Source: Leucobacter tenebrionis (GTDB taxonomy: Bacteria; Actinomycetota; Actinomycetes; Actinomycetales; Microbacteriaceae). From it: a stretch of DNA of 64,000 nucleotides. A model generated the notes under the pieces. The model worked only from the letters and a program-made list of their open reading frames with translations. It did no database searches and was not told the DNA's origin. Shown here piece by piece: positions 15,759-22,060 of this stretch. The DNA is taken from positions 1,178,001 to 1,242,000 of the forward strand of contig NZ_CP082322.1 in NCBI RefSeq assembly GCF_019884725.1, in the 5' to 3' direction. Within the stretch, counting starts at the first letter, position 1. Every line of letters starts with the position of its first letter. A program made the translations under genes and the position numbers.

Positions 15759-17038
15759 TGCCGGTCAGAACGCATTTCGAACTGACCGGGCGGCTCACCC
15801 CCCGCCCGGAGATGACCGAGTTCCTGAAAACCGTCGAGCGTGAAACCGATGCGGAACTCACCCTCACGGGCACCACGAGCCGAGGGCGAGAGATCTGGTC
15901 GGTGGCAGTCGGAAACCCGGCCGGGTCGACCATCATGTATGTCGCGGGTCAGCACGGCACCGAGTGGTGCTCCCGCGAGGCGGCGCTGATCTTCCTGCGA
16001 GATCTCGCATATCGCATCGGGGACGGGTACGAAGACTACCTCGCCACACACCAGGTGATCGTCGTCCCCGAAGCGAACCCGGACGGGTCCGAGCCTCCCG
16101 TGACGCGATTCCCCGCCCACGGGTTCGATGTCAACAACGGCTGGTATTTGCTTCGCAACCCGGAGAATCGGGCGATCTCGCCGCTGATCACGCAGCACCG
16201 GCCCGTCATCATCCAGGATCTGCACGAGTGGGATGCCGACTATCCCGAGCACATCGCGCACTCCGTGAGAAACACGCCAGCATTGGCCCCGGAGCTCGCG
16301 CCCCACCTCGATCAGATCCTGGACCGGGCCACGCAAGCCATCGAGGATGCGGGATACACGGCCCGCCCGTACTCCACTGCCAGCAGGCCGGGGCCGGGCG
16401 CGACACCTGGATCGATCCTCCAGAGCACCGGCCATTTTCACCATGCGATCACGCTCCTCACCGAGTCCCTGATGCGTAGGCGTACCAGTGACCGGGTGGC
16501 GAGCAACCTGATCTGGATGGAAGCAGTGCGTGGATACCACAGCGACAACTCTGCCGCTCTTGACGCGGCCCAGCAGGCCTCGATCGCCGCCGCCGAGGCA
16601 GGCACCTCGAAGGTGTACATCGGGTCGAAAGGGCTTGCAGCCGAGGGGGATCCGCTCTTCCCGGAGATCACCGACCCCGCGGACTCGTACACCATCCCTG
16701 ATGAGGTGCCCATCCCGCAAGGTCTCCTCGACATGCACGGCATCGTCGCGGAGGGCCGCCAGATCAGCTCGCACCAGGCTGCCCGCGCGCTCGTGGTGCT
16801 CCTCTTCGACCCGCGGAGCGTGTTCTACTCGGGCGCGATCAACTGGACGCCTCGACCGTCACGGCCCGCAGTACCCATCGTGCCGGAGCAGAGCAGCAGC
16901 CTCGGCACGATCTGGGTCAAGGTCGGCAGCCGCCGGTACGCGGTGAAAGAAGTGTGGGTCAAGGTTGGCAGCCGGAGGTATCGCGCCAAAGGGATCTCGG
17001 CGAAGGTCGGTAGCCGACGGTACGAGCTGAAGAGATGA
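15758..17038 (+). CDS. M14-type zinc carboxypeptidase-like tail protein
   Basis: A 426-residue protein starting at ATG 15758, which overlaps the fibre stop (TGATG) and has GGGGGAGG upstream. It contains an M14-like metallopeptidase core. Zinc ligands H66 and E69 lie in GQHGTEW, an NPDG strand at residues 107-110, the third ligand H156 in QDLHEWD, and the general-base E236 in LLTES. The substrate-carboxylate Asn-Arg pair of classical M14 enzymes reads D-V-N-N instead of D-x-N-R, so specificity may differ. The C-terminus has three basic 14-residue repeats (VKVGSRRY). Probably a peptidoglycan-peptide or capsule-modifying tail enzyme; that is inference. Confidence 0.75.
   Translation: MPVRTHFELTGRLTPRPEMTEFLKTVERETDAELTLTGTTSRGREIWSVAVGNPAGSTIMYVAGQHGTEWCSREAALIFLRDLAYRIGDGYEDYLATHQVIVVPEANPDGSEPPVTRFPAHGFDVNNGWYLLRNPENRAISPLITQHRPVIIQDLHEWDADYPEHIAHSVRNTPALAPELAPHLDQILDRATQAIEDAGYTARPYSTASRPGPGATPGSILQSTGHFHHAITLLTESLMRRRTSDRVASNLIWMEAVRGYHSDNSAALDAAQQASIAAAEAGTSKVYIGSKGLAAEGDPLFPEITDPADSYTIPDEVPIPQGLLDMHGIVAEGRQISSHQAARALVVLLFDPRSVFYSGAINWTPRPSRPAVPIVPEQSSSLGTIWVKVGSRRYAVKEVWVKVGSRRYRAKGISAKVGSRRYELKR
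16911..17035 (+). repeat. Three 14-residue repeats in the M14 protein
   Basis: The last 42 codons of the carboxypeptidase-like gene repeat a unit with core W/A-(V/A)-K-V-G-S-R-R-Y-x-x-K three times. The core V-K-V-G-S-R-R-Y is invariant in two and near-identical in the third. The segment is strongly basic. Confidence 0.8.
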
Positions 17039-17051
17039 ACGGGGGGCGGGC

Positions 17052-17369
17052 ATGATGATCCTTCTCGGAAGCTGGGGTGAAGCGACCGACGCGGAGGCCG
17101 CAGCGCAGATCCGCCGCGCCGGTTCCCTCGCCCAAGACGCCGTGGACCGGCGGGTGCGATTGATCGTCTACCCGTACCTCCTAGAAGCCGTCACATCGAG
17201 TGATGTGCTGAATCTGGCGGCACGACTCGCGATCAACGCGGCACTCGACCGGCTCGGGATCTCCACCCCGCACCTGGACGTAGACGAGGACGGCACCCTG
17301 TACGTCGAGCCCGGCACCCGCACCCAAAGACTCGGACTCGACGACGACGGCGTACCCGCCATCATCTAA
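17052..17369 (+). CDS. Small tail-tip protein, paralogue of the 14,099 gene
   Basis: A 105-residue protein starting at ATG 17052 (ATG 17055 is possible), with a G-rich site upstream. It shares with the 14,099 gene the segment SLAQDAVDRRVR and the C-terminal pair DEDGTLYVEPG and LGLDDDGVP. It follows the carboxypeptidase gene and is the last tail gene before a terminator and the lysis module. Its function is unknown. The duplication suggests one adapter copy per tail-tip enzyme or fibre. Confidence 0.62.
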   Translation: MMILLGSWGEATDAEAAAQIRRAGSLAQDAVDRRVRLIVYPYLLEAVTSSDVLNLAARLAINAALDRLGISTPHLDVDEDGTLYVEPGTRTQRLGLDDDGVPAII

Positions 17370-17376
17370 CCCCACA

Positions 17377-17410
17377 AGCCCCGCCCCTGTGCGGGGCTCA
17401 CTTATTTCAC
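17377..17410 (+). terminator. Terminator between tail and lysis modules
   Basis: An 8-bp stem AGCCCCGC/GCGGGGCT (17377-17398) with a 6-nt loop is followed by a T-containing stretch (CACTTATTTC). It begins 8 nt after the stop of the last tail gene and ends just before the endolysin ribosome site. Confidence 0.65.
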
Positions 17411-17423
17411 GGAAGGAGGTCTC

Positions 17424-18152
17424 GTGGCTACTGAAGCTGATCTCGCGGCCTACGTCGCGCGCGTGCGCCATCAGTACATCGATGTGGACGGTGTGTTCGG
17501 GGCGCAGTGCTGGGACCAGTGGTCTCACTACGCGATGTGGCTCGGCGTGCCCGCCTGGCCCACCTACACCAACGCGGGAGGCACGCGTCCCCACGGCGGG
17601 TACGCCTGCAACGTCTACCACAACGCGCGCGCGGCGGGCCTCACGCAGTGGTTCGACATCCTCCCCGCGTCGGCGACGCCGCGAGCGGGTGATGTCGCGT
17701 TCTGGGAGTACGGGTCCGCCTGGTACCCGTGGTCTCACGTCGCGACCGTCCTCGCGGTGACTCACGGCGGGCGGATGCTGCGCTGCCTCACCCAGAACCC
17801 CGGCGCGGTCCAGATCGCCGACCTCACCCTCAGCGGGATCATCGGCTACCTCCGACCCCGCGCACTCACCACCGGCTCGCCCGACGCGAGCCGCACCAAG
17901 ACGCTCACAGCGAGCGAGAAAGAGGATCTCATGGCATCCAAGAACGCAGGCTTCTGGTTCAAGCGCGCCGGCAAGCAGATCAACATCATCACGAACGCGG
18001 GCTCGGGTTTCTACCACGAGTTCGAGTCCGCGAACGGCAAGTACAACAGCGGCATCGCACGCGCCTACGGCACCGGCACGTTCGAGGAGATCTCGGAGTC
18101 CCAGGCCAACGCGATCAAGCGCGACTGCGCTCTCCTCCGCCAGGGCAAGTAG
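17424..18152 (+). CDS. Endolysin, CHAP domain plus wall-binding region
   Basis: A 242-residue protein from GTG 17424 with a very strong ribosome site (GGAAGGAGG). Residues 15-150 form a CHAP amidase/endopeptidase domain: catalytic Cys29 in AQCWDQW and His105 in WSHVATVL. A linker rich in Ser/Thr (residues 153-168) leads to a C-terminal 73-residue domain (FWFKRAGKQINII, EFESANGKYNSGIARAYG) that probably binds the wall. There is no signal peptide, so export would depend on the holin. An internal ATG at 17931 with its own ribosome site begins exactly at the C-terminal domain. The gene lies right before the holin cassette. Confidence 0.88.
   Translation: MATEADLAAYVARVRHQYIDVDGVFGAQCWDQWSHYAMWLGVPAWPTYTNAGGTRPHGGYACNVYHNARAAGLTQWFDILPASATPRAGDVAFWEYGSAWYPWSHVATVLAVTHGGRMLRCLTQNPGAVQIADLTLSGIIGYLRPRALTTGSPDASRTKTLTASEKEDLMASKNAGFWFKRAGKQINIITNAGSGFYHEFESANGKYNSGIARAYGTGTFEEISESQANAIKRDCALLRQGK
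17931..18152 (+). CDS. Possible separate wall-binding domain from internal start
   Basis: ATG 17931 is in frame with the endolysin and preceded by AAAGAGGA (GAGG 5 nt away). It would make a 73-residue protein identical to the endolysin C-terminal domain. Several endolysins are known to make their binding domain from an internal start and assemble it with the full-length enzyme. Expression here is inferred from the ribosome site and its exact domain boundary. Confidence 0.5.
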   Translation: MASKNAGFWFKRAGKQINIITNAGSGFYHEFESANGKYNSGIARAYGTGTFEEISESQANAIKRDCALLRQGK

Positions 18153-18284
18153 ATGTTCGGTGAGCACGCCTGGCTCGTGGCCTCCGGCTACAGTGTTGTC
18201 CTCCTCGTGCTCGGCGTGCTCACCGCGATCATGTGGCACCGCCGACATCAGGACCGCAAGTGGCGAGACCGGGAGGACGAATGA
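18153..18284 (+). CDS. 43-residue membrane protein of the lysis cassette
   Basis: A small gene starting one base after the endolysin stop (TAG ATG). It encodes one hydrophobic segment (VVLLVLGVLTAIMW, about residues 15-28) with a short N-terminus and a charged tail (HRRHQDRKWRDRED). Its stop overlaps the next ATG (ATGA). Coupling between endolysin and holin genes strongly suggests a part in lysis, as a second holin, an antiholin or a membrane anchor. No family is recognised. Confidence 0.65.
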   Translation: MFGEHAWLVASGYSVVLLVLGVLTAIMWHRRHQDRKWRDREDE

Positions 18285-18616
18285 CAGAAGGGATCTGGAT
18301 CGCGATCATCGCCGCAGTACAAGCTCTCTCGCTCGGTGTCCTCGGCAAGGTGTCTCGTGACTCCTCGACGACACGCAAAGAGGTCAAGAACTCTCACTCC
18401 ACCAATCTGCGTGAAGAGCTGGACGAACGCCACCACGAGCAGATGTCGGAGCTGCGTGGGATCCGCAAGGACGTCGGTCGTCTCGACACGCGAGACATTC
18501 AGCGCGGCGAGGAGATCCGTGATCTCACTCGAAAGGTCGACAAGCACCTCGACTGGTCGGCTGAGTGGTCAGCCGACATCGAAGACACCCTCAACCCCCG
18601 AAAGGACCGCCCATGA
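18281..18616 (+). CDS. Lysis-cassette protein with N-terminal membrane helix and coiled coil
   Basis: A 111-residue protein, ATG 18281, overlapping the previous gene by 4 nt. Residues 4-23 are hydrophobic (IWIAIIAAVQALSLGVLG), and the rest is a charged helix with heptad-like Leu spacing (LRGIRKDVGRLDTRD, IRDLTRKVDKHL). This is the layout of DUF2746-like proteins found beside actinophage holins. It probably anchors in the membrane with a cytoplasmic coiled coil and modulates holin timing. The stop overlaps the holin ATG. Confidence 0.65.
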   Translation: MTEGIWIAIIAAVQALSLGVLGKVSRDSSTTRKEVKNSHSTNLREELDERHHEQMSELRGIRKDVGRLDTRDIQRGEEIRDLTRKVDKHLDWSAEWSADIEDTLNPRKDRP

Positions 18617-18933
18617 CCTCCCAGACCAAGACCGATCGCAAGGTGCAGGACCGGCGCACGATCATGGCCGCGCTCGTCGCGGTGCTCGTCGCCCGCCTCG
18701 TCGCCCAGATCCCCGCCCTCGCAGCCGCGCTCGCGTGGGTTGACGAGCTGATCGCGGAGGCCGGCATCGTGTCGGTGCCCGCCCTCGCGCTGCTCCAGGC
18801 GCTCGTGATCGCCGCGGTTATTCTGCTCTACCAGAAGGTCGCGCAGTGGCTCGGCAATCGCTGGCCGGGAGTCGAGAAGATCATGCTCGGCTCGGCAGCC
18901 CGACCTCAATACGAACCTCGCTACGCGAAGTAG
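18613..18933 (+). CDS. Holin-like membrane protein
   Basis: A 106-residue protein with two hydrophobic segments at about residues 17-40 (IMAALVAVLVARLVAQIPAL) and 53-80 (IVSVPALALLQALVIAAVILLY). A basic N-terminus precedes them and a basic tail follows. Two-span small proteins at the end of an endolysin cassette are typical holins, which open the membrane at lysis time. The gene starts at ATG 18613 overlapping the previous stop. A strong intrinsic terminator follows 12 nt after it. Confidence 0.72.
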   Translation: MTSQTKTDRKVQDRRTIMAALVAVLVARLVAQIPALAAALAWVDELIAEAGIVSVPALALLQALVIAAVILLYQKVAQWLGNRWPGVEKIMLGSAARPQYEPRYAK

Positions 18934-18945
18934 CTCAACGCACTG

Positions 18946-18997
18946 CGCCCCCGCACCCCCTGCTCTCACGAGCACGGGTGCGGGGGCTAATTTTGTT
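18946..18997 (+). terminator. Terminator of the late operon
   Basis: GCCCCCGCACC (18946-18956) pairs with GGTGCGGGGGC (18977-18987); an inner CTGCTC/GAGCAC can extend the stem. TAATTTTGTT follows. It ends the structural/lysis operon. Confidence 0.85.
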
Positions 18998-19090
18998 CCA
19001 CAGGGCATCACTCTCTTGCAGTAAGCTCTCAGTAGTTTCACACGAATAGACGGACTCCAGCGAGTCGTGAGTATAGGCAGGAGCCGGCTA

Positions 19091-19522
19091 ATGATGAAAG
19101 CCTCGAGTGCAGGATCAGCTTTCCTCGGAATCCTCCTCATAGGAGCAACTATGCTCGGATGCTCCTCTCCGACCCAAAAGTCATCATCTGAGAATGGTGA
19201 TTCAACAGAAGACACTGAAAGCGCGATCTATATGGTGTACCACCTCCTTGGTGGCGAGCACACTCAAGAGGAAATCGCGACTGAGACGAACAAGGTGCTT
19301 TCTTATGCAGGCCAGGTAACCACTGACGCAGCTCAAGAAGCGCTCTGGGATTCGATTCTGAACGTAAAGAGAGGCCTGGAAGAGTCGGGTTACGCTGGCC
19401 CGGACTCCATGCAGGTACTGGAATGCATCCCGTCGGGAATGGACCGTTACTCCGCGACAATGACTGAGGCCGTTGCGTACTGCTCGTTAGAGGTCGCTGG
19501 AATTCCTGAGTCACAGTGGTGA
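19091..19522 (+). CDS. Prophage-encoded small lipoprotein (moron candidate)
   Basis: A 143-residue protein from ATG 19091 (AGGAG 8 nt upstream; GTG 19067 and ATG 19094 are alternatives). Residues 1-25 are a lipoprotein signal with lipobox M-L-G-C; a Ser/Thr/Glu linker follows. The mature part has two further cysteines. No family recognised. The gene lies alone between two terminators after the late operon and has clearly lower GC than its neighbours, marks of an independently acquired cargo gene. Phage lipoproteins in this position can block superinfection, but that function is only a hypothesis here. Confidence 0.65.
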   Translation: MMKASSAGSAFLGILLIGATMLGCSSPTQKSSSENGDSTEDTESAIYMVYHLLGGEHTQEEIATETNKVLSYAGQVTTDAAQEALWDSILNVKRGLEESGYAGPDSMQVLECIPSGMDRYSATMTEAVAYCSLEVAGIPESQW

Positions 19523-19576
19523 TTTAAGCCGGTTCACTTCTTCGCGGAAGCCTGGCGCCGAGCTTCCTCTAAATGG

Positions 19577-19613
19577 CTCCCGCCCCTCTTCGGAGGAGCG
19601 GGGGCGCTTTTCT
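19577..19613 (+). terminator. Terminator after the lipoprotein gene
   Basis: CTCCCGC...GCGGGGG with an inner CCTC-TTCG-GAGG stem (UUCG tetraloop) forms a stable hairpin at 19577-19604. It is followed by CGCTTTTCTT, a T-rich tract. Confidence 0.8.
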
Positions 19614-19674
19614 TCGTTACTGCAGTGGTCAGGTCTCTCTTCCACGTCCACTACAGGTGTGGCAGGCTTAGGCC

Positions 19675-20022
19675 ATGGGGTACCTGATCTACGGCGGCAA
19701 GGAGCGCTTCGAAGTCGACGACCGGCAGCTTGCTCACGTGAAGGCCGCCATTCACAGCAAGCTGCGGCGCAAGGAATGCTTCGTGCTGAACTGGCCCGAC
19801 CCAGGTCGGGGCCGAACATCCGTGTGGATCTCACCTTCTGTCCCGCTCATGTTCCACTTCAGCGGAAGTCGGCGACCATCTCTGAATAGTAAGTGGGTGC
19901 AGGTGATGGAACACATGGCCGACACTCCCCGCGGCCTCACGCTAATCACGGAGGAAGAAGCCAACAAGCTGCTCCGCGAGCGGGACCGATCGTCAGCGCG
20001 GAGCGCCACGGAACCCCAATAG
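19675..20022 (+). CDS. DUF7882-like small protein
   Basis: A 115-residue protein starting ATG 19675. It has the pattern of a small protein family widespread in Microbacteriaceae: Y-x-G-x-x-E at the N-terminus, then RQLAHVKAAI, KLRRKECFVLNW, a Gly/Arg-rich turn, and a strand SVWISPSVPLMFHF. These are often misannotated as ligase-related; no catalytic motif is seen. The family name is from memory of that pattern. The sequence does not indicate its function. It lies convergent to the SRAP gene. Confidence 0.68.
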   Translation: MGYLIYGGKERFEVDDRQLAHVKAAIHSKLRRKECFVLNWPDPGRGRTSVWISPSVPLMFHFSGSRRPSLNSKWVQVMEHMADTPRGLTLITEEEANKLLRERDRSSARSATEPQ

Positions 20023-20034
20023 ATCTAGGACGGT

Positions 20035-20057
20035 GAGTGGGCTCGGGGCACCCACTC
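20035..20057. terminator. Possible bidirectional terminator
   Basis: GAGTGGG (20035-20041) pairs with CCCACTC (20051-20057), loop 9 nt, between two convergent genes. There is no strong T-run on either side. Confidence 0.4.
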
Positions 20058-20104
20058 CCACCGCTACCCTTTACCCGCCGCGAAGTAACGCTGAGGGCTG
20101 CAGC

Positions 20105-20755
20105 TCAGAAGAGTGCGGGCGTCTCCGGAGCCGTGGTGATGAGCTCCCGCGAGATCTCCTCCGACGCGTGCTGCACCTCGGCGACGAGCGATGCGTCGCC
20201 CGGGCGCTCGGGGTCGAGCCATTCATCGTGCATGTCGCGCGGGAGCACGAGCGGCATCCGCGGCCAGTACTCCGCCGCCTCGCTCCCGGCCGGGGCGTCG
20301 CGGGTCACCATCGAGTAGGTGATGAGGTCGCCGTCGTCGGTGGTGACGGTGGAGGTGATGGCCGCGATCCCGAACTGCTCGCCCTGAGGCAATGTGAATC
20401 GCCCCTTTTTCTCGACATACCAGTCGGCGGGCAGCAGGGCGCGAGTCTGGAACGGTTTCTTCCATGAGCGCATGAGCTTGTCGTCGCGCGCGTTGAACGC
20501 CGAGAACTTCGCAGGCCCCGACGAGTCGAGCCAGAGCCACCACCACGCGAACACGAGCTCACGATCATCGGATCCGGCGCGGATGATGGGGTTCAGGTTG
20601 CGGGCCTTCGACCCCGTGATCGCGGCCCTGCCGCCGCGGCCCTGCGCCCACTCTGCGATCGCACGCTCGGACTCGCGCTGGTCCAGAGGTCGGAGCGGGC
20701 TGCGCGGCTCTTCGCCGTCGTGGAGGTAGCCGCCGAGCCCGTACGAGTTGCACAT
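20105..20755 (-). CDS. SRAP (YedK/HMCES-like) abasic-site protein, variant
   Basis: A 216-residue protein of the SOS-response-associated-peptidase family. Such proteins covalently cap abasic sites in single-stranded DNA through Cys2 after removal of Met1. Here Cys2 is present (MCNSYGL), N-A-R appears in FNARDD, and the catalytic Glu is E115 in PADWYVEKKG. The usual His of the HxRMP motif is replaced by Trp164 (EYWPRMP), so crosslink chemistry may differ. A TAGCCT element lies 6 nt before the ATG, suggesting a leaderless transcript. Phages often carry SRAP genes. Its neighbour across the next small gene has a LexA box. Confidence 0.82.
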   Translation of the reverse strand: MCNSYGLGGYLHDGEEPRSPLRPLDQRESERAIAEWAQGRGGRAAITGSKARNLNPIIRAGSDDRELVFAWWWLWLDSSGPAKFSAFNARDDKLMRSWKKPFQTRALLPADWYVEKKGRFTLPQGEQFGIAAITSTVTTDDGDLITYSMVTRDAPAGSEAAEYWPRMPLVLPRDMHDEWLDPERPGDASLVAEVQHASEEISRELITTAPETPALF

Positions 20756-20794
20756 GCGCTCAGGCTACGCCGCGCATTGGGACTGCGGTAGCCC

Positions 20795-21016
20795 CTAGTC
20801 GCCGTCGTAGTTCTCGACGTTGCGGCGGCGCTTCTTCGGCTGCGTAGTGGCTTTGAGGAAGAGGCGCACGAGTCCGCGCTTCTTCTCGAGGTATGCGTGT
20901 CGCTCGATCTCGCCGGCCGCGTATTGGGCTTCGAGTTCCGCGATGACCGTTTCCGCGTGCTCGGCATCGTATCGGGATGCGCTCGCATCGAGGCCGGTGC
21001 TGTCTCGTATCGCCAT
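20795..21016 (-). CDS. Small SHOCT-like protein
   Basis: An open frame on the minus strand. The most likely start is MAIRDSTG (about 73 residues), though starts up to 21130 are open. The core VIAELEAQYAAGEIERHAYLEKK resembles a SHOCT helix-turn-helix, a short motif that mediates oligomerisation. The tail is basic (KKRRRNVENYDGD). No ribosome site is clear. Function is unknown. Confidence 0.5.
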   Translation of the reverse strand: MAIRDSTGLDASASRYDAEHAETVIAELEAQYAAGEIERHAYLEKKRGLVRLFLKATTQPKKRRRNVENYDGD

Positions 21017-21095
21017 GTCGAGGAGGTTACACCGCTCCTCTGACATTGGGTGGTGAGCGTCGCTCGTCGCATATTTAGCGACTCTCGCTGTCGGC

Positions 21096-21123
21096 TTGCG
21101 CTCCCGAAATCGGGGCCTACAAT
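21096..21123 (+). promoter_or_regulatory. Promoter of the LexA-box gene
   Basis: TTGCGC (21096-21101), a 16-nt spacer and TACAAT (21118-21123), with transcription expected to begin at about the ATG at 21131. The mRNA would be leaderless. Confidence 0.65.
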
Positions 21124-21138
21124 CGAACATATGTTCGA
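21123..21138. promoter_or_regulatory. LexA (SOS) box over the start codon
   Basis: A perfect 16-bp palindrome, TCGAACATATGTTCGA. It matches the actinobacterial/Bacillus LexA-box core CGAAC-N4-GTTCG. It begins at the last base of the -10 element and contains the ATG of the downstream gene, so LexA binding would block initiation. Confidence 0.85.
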
Positions 21139-21412
21139 ATCAATCTTCGGGCCTCGCCTCCCGGACGCGCCGGAGAGCATCGTGGTCTGGACGACAGACG
21201 GCCGACCTGATCGGCTCGTGTACCGACGTGCGAGATGGCGAGTCGAAGGCACCCCCACGCCTCTTATCGAGACGATCGAGCACCCCCTCATCACGCACTC
21301 GCCCTCGCTACAGACCGGCTGGACGTGTCGGGTGCGACGCGATGGCGGCACCGAGACCGCACTCCTCGAGCTCCGTCGCCACGGGGACCATTGGGAAGCG
21401 GAGACAGTCTGA
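21131..21412 (+). CDS. SOS-regulated small protein, DUF6504-like
   Basis: A 93-residue protein whose ATG lies inside the LexA box. It has strands RLVYRRARWRVEGTP and GWTCRVRR-type pattern, then ELRRHGDHWEAETV. This resembles DUF6504-type proteins found beside actinobacterial imuB/dinB polymerase genes. That resemblance is moderate and from memory; no polymerase gene is nearby. The promoter position implies a leaderless mRNA derepressed by DNA damage. The stop overlaps the following start. Confidence 0.68.
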   Translation: MFESIFGPRLPDAPESIVVWTTDGRPDRLVYRRARWRVEGTPTPLIETIEHPLITHSPSLQTGWTCRVRRDGGTETALLELRRHGDHWEAETV

Positions 21413-21738
21413 TGGGATCACGGGATGGGCGCCCCAGTTCTGTCCAGGAGTCCGATATTGACCGCATGATCGACCGGTGGAATGCGCGGGTGATCCCGCT
21501 GGGGCTTTCGAAAAGGCAAGCTGAAGAAACCGGGCTCCCGCGCGAATGCGACCCGGTGCCGGTGACGGTCTCACTACAGCTCATCCGCACCTGGGTTGAC
21601 GACAAGCTCTTCGATGGTGAGGTGATCGCGTACACCCCGAAAGCCGTGCTCGTACGTTTGGAGCTGCCGGGATGGGCTGGACCACAGGACGTGTGGGTGT
21701 GGGCGAACGCCGTCGAGCGGAAACAACCCAAGCGGTAA
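21412..21738 (+). CDS. Unknown protein co-transcribed with the LexA-box gene
   Basis: A 108-residue protein whose ATG 21412 overlaps the previous stop (TGATG). A helical start (SDIDRMIDRWNARVIPLGLSK) is followed by strands (GEVIAYTPKAVLVRLELPG, DVWVWANAVERK). No family recognised. Coupling to the LexA-box gene makes it part of the same SOS-inducible unit, the last + strand genes before the attachment site. Confidence 0.6.
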   Translation: MGSRDGRPSSVQESDIDRMIDRWNARVIPLGLSKRQAEETGLPRECDPVPVTVSLQLIRTWVDDKLFDGEVIAYTPKAVLVRLELPGWAGPQDVWVWANAVERKQPKR

Positions 21739-21740
21739 CG

Positions 21741-21875
21741 CTACTTCTCAGGCTCCCAGGGCAGCCGCTCCGGGAGCGCTGGCAGGATCCGCACCACTGC
21801 ACACTCGGGATCACGGCAGCGCACGACCCCGCCAGCACAGTCGGCGGGACCGTGGCAGGCGATACAGGTCCACAT
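21741..21875 (-). CDS. 44-residue CxxC zinc-ribbon-like protein
   Basis: A short frame from the ATG at 21875: MWTCIACHG, then C-A-G-G and CRDPECAVV. The paired cysteines (CxxC twice plus one) suggest a zinc-binding knuckle. It ends 2 nt from the convergent neighbour. There is no clear ribosome site. It may be a real small phage protein. Confidence 0.45.
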   Translation of the reverse strand: MWTCIACHGPADCAGGVVRCRDPECAVVRILPALPERLPWEPEK

Positions 21876-21961
21876 GCGATGAGAGTACCGCGCTTGAGGC
21901 GAAGGAGCACGCGTGGAGTGTGGGCAAAATGTGGGCAAAGCACCCGATCCGGGCAAGAGCA

Positions 21962-22004
21962 AAGCCGCCTACTCCCCTAGAGAACATTGGCGAGTAGGCG
22001 GCTT
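21962..22004 (-). terminator. Terminator beyond the tRNA-Arg 3' end
   Basis: A perfect 13-bp inverted repeat, AAGCCGCCTACTC/GAGTAGGCGGCTT, with a 17-nt loop. On the minus strand it is followed by TTTGC. It lies 7 nt beyond the tRNA CCA and should end tRNA transcription. Confidence 0.6.
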
Positions 22005-22011
22005 GGATGTC

Positions 22012-22060
22012 TGGTGCCCTGGAGAGGAATCGAACCTCCGACACCTTCTTTAGGAGAGAA
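22012..22060. other. Putative phage attachment site (att)
   Basis: The prophage genes run up to the 3' end of an intact tRNA-Arg gene, and host genes start immediately beyond it. Integration into the 3' half of tRNA genes, keeping the tRNA whole by duplication, is usual. The matching copy must lie left of the window, so the exact core cannot be set here. Confidence 0.55.
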
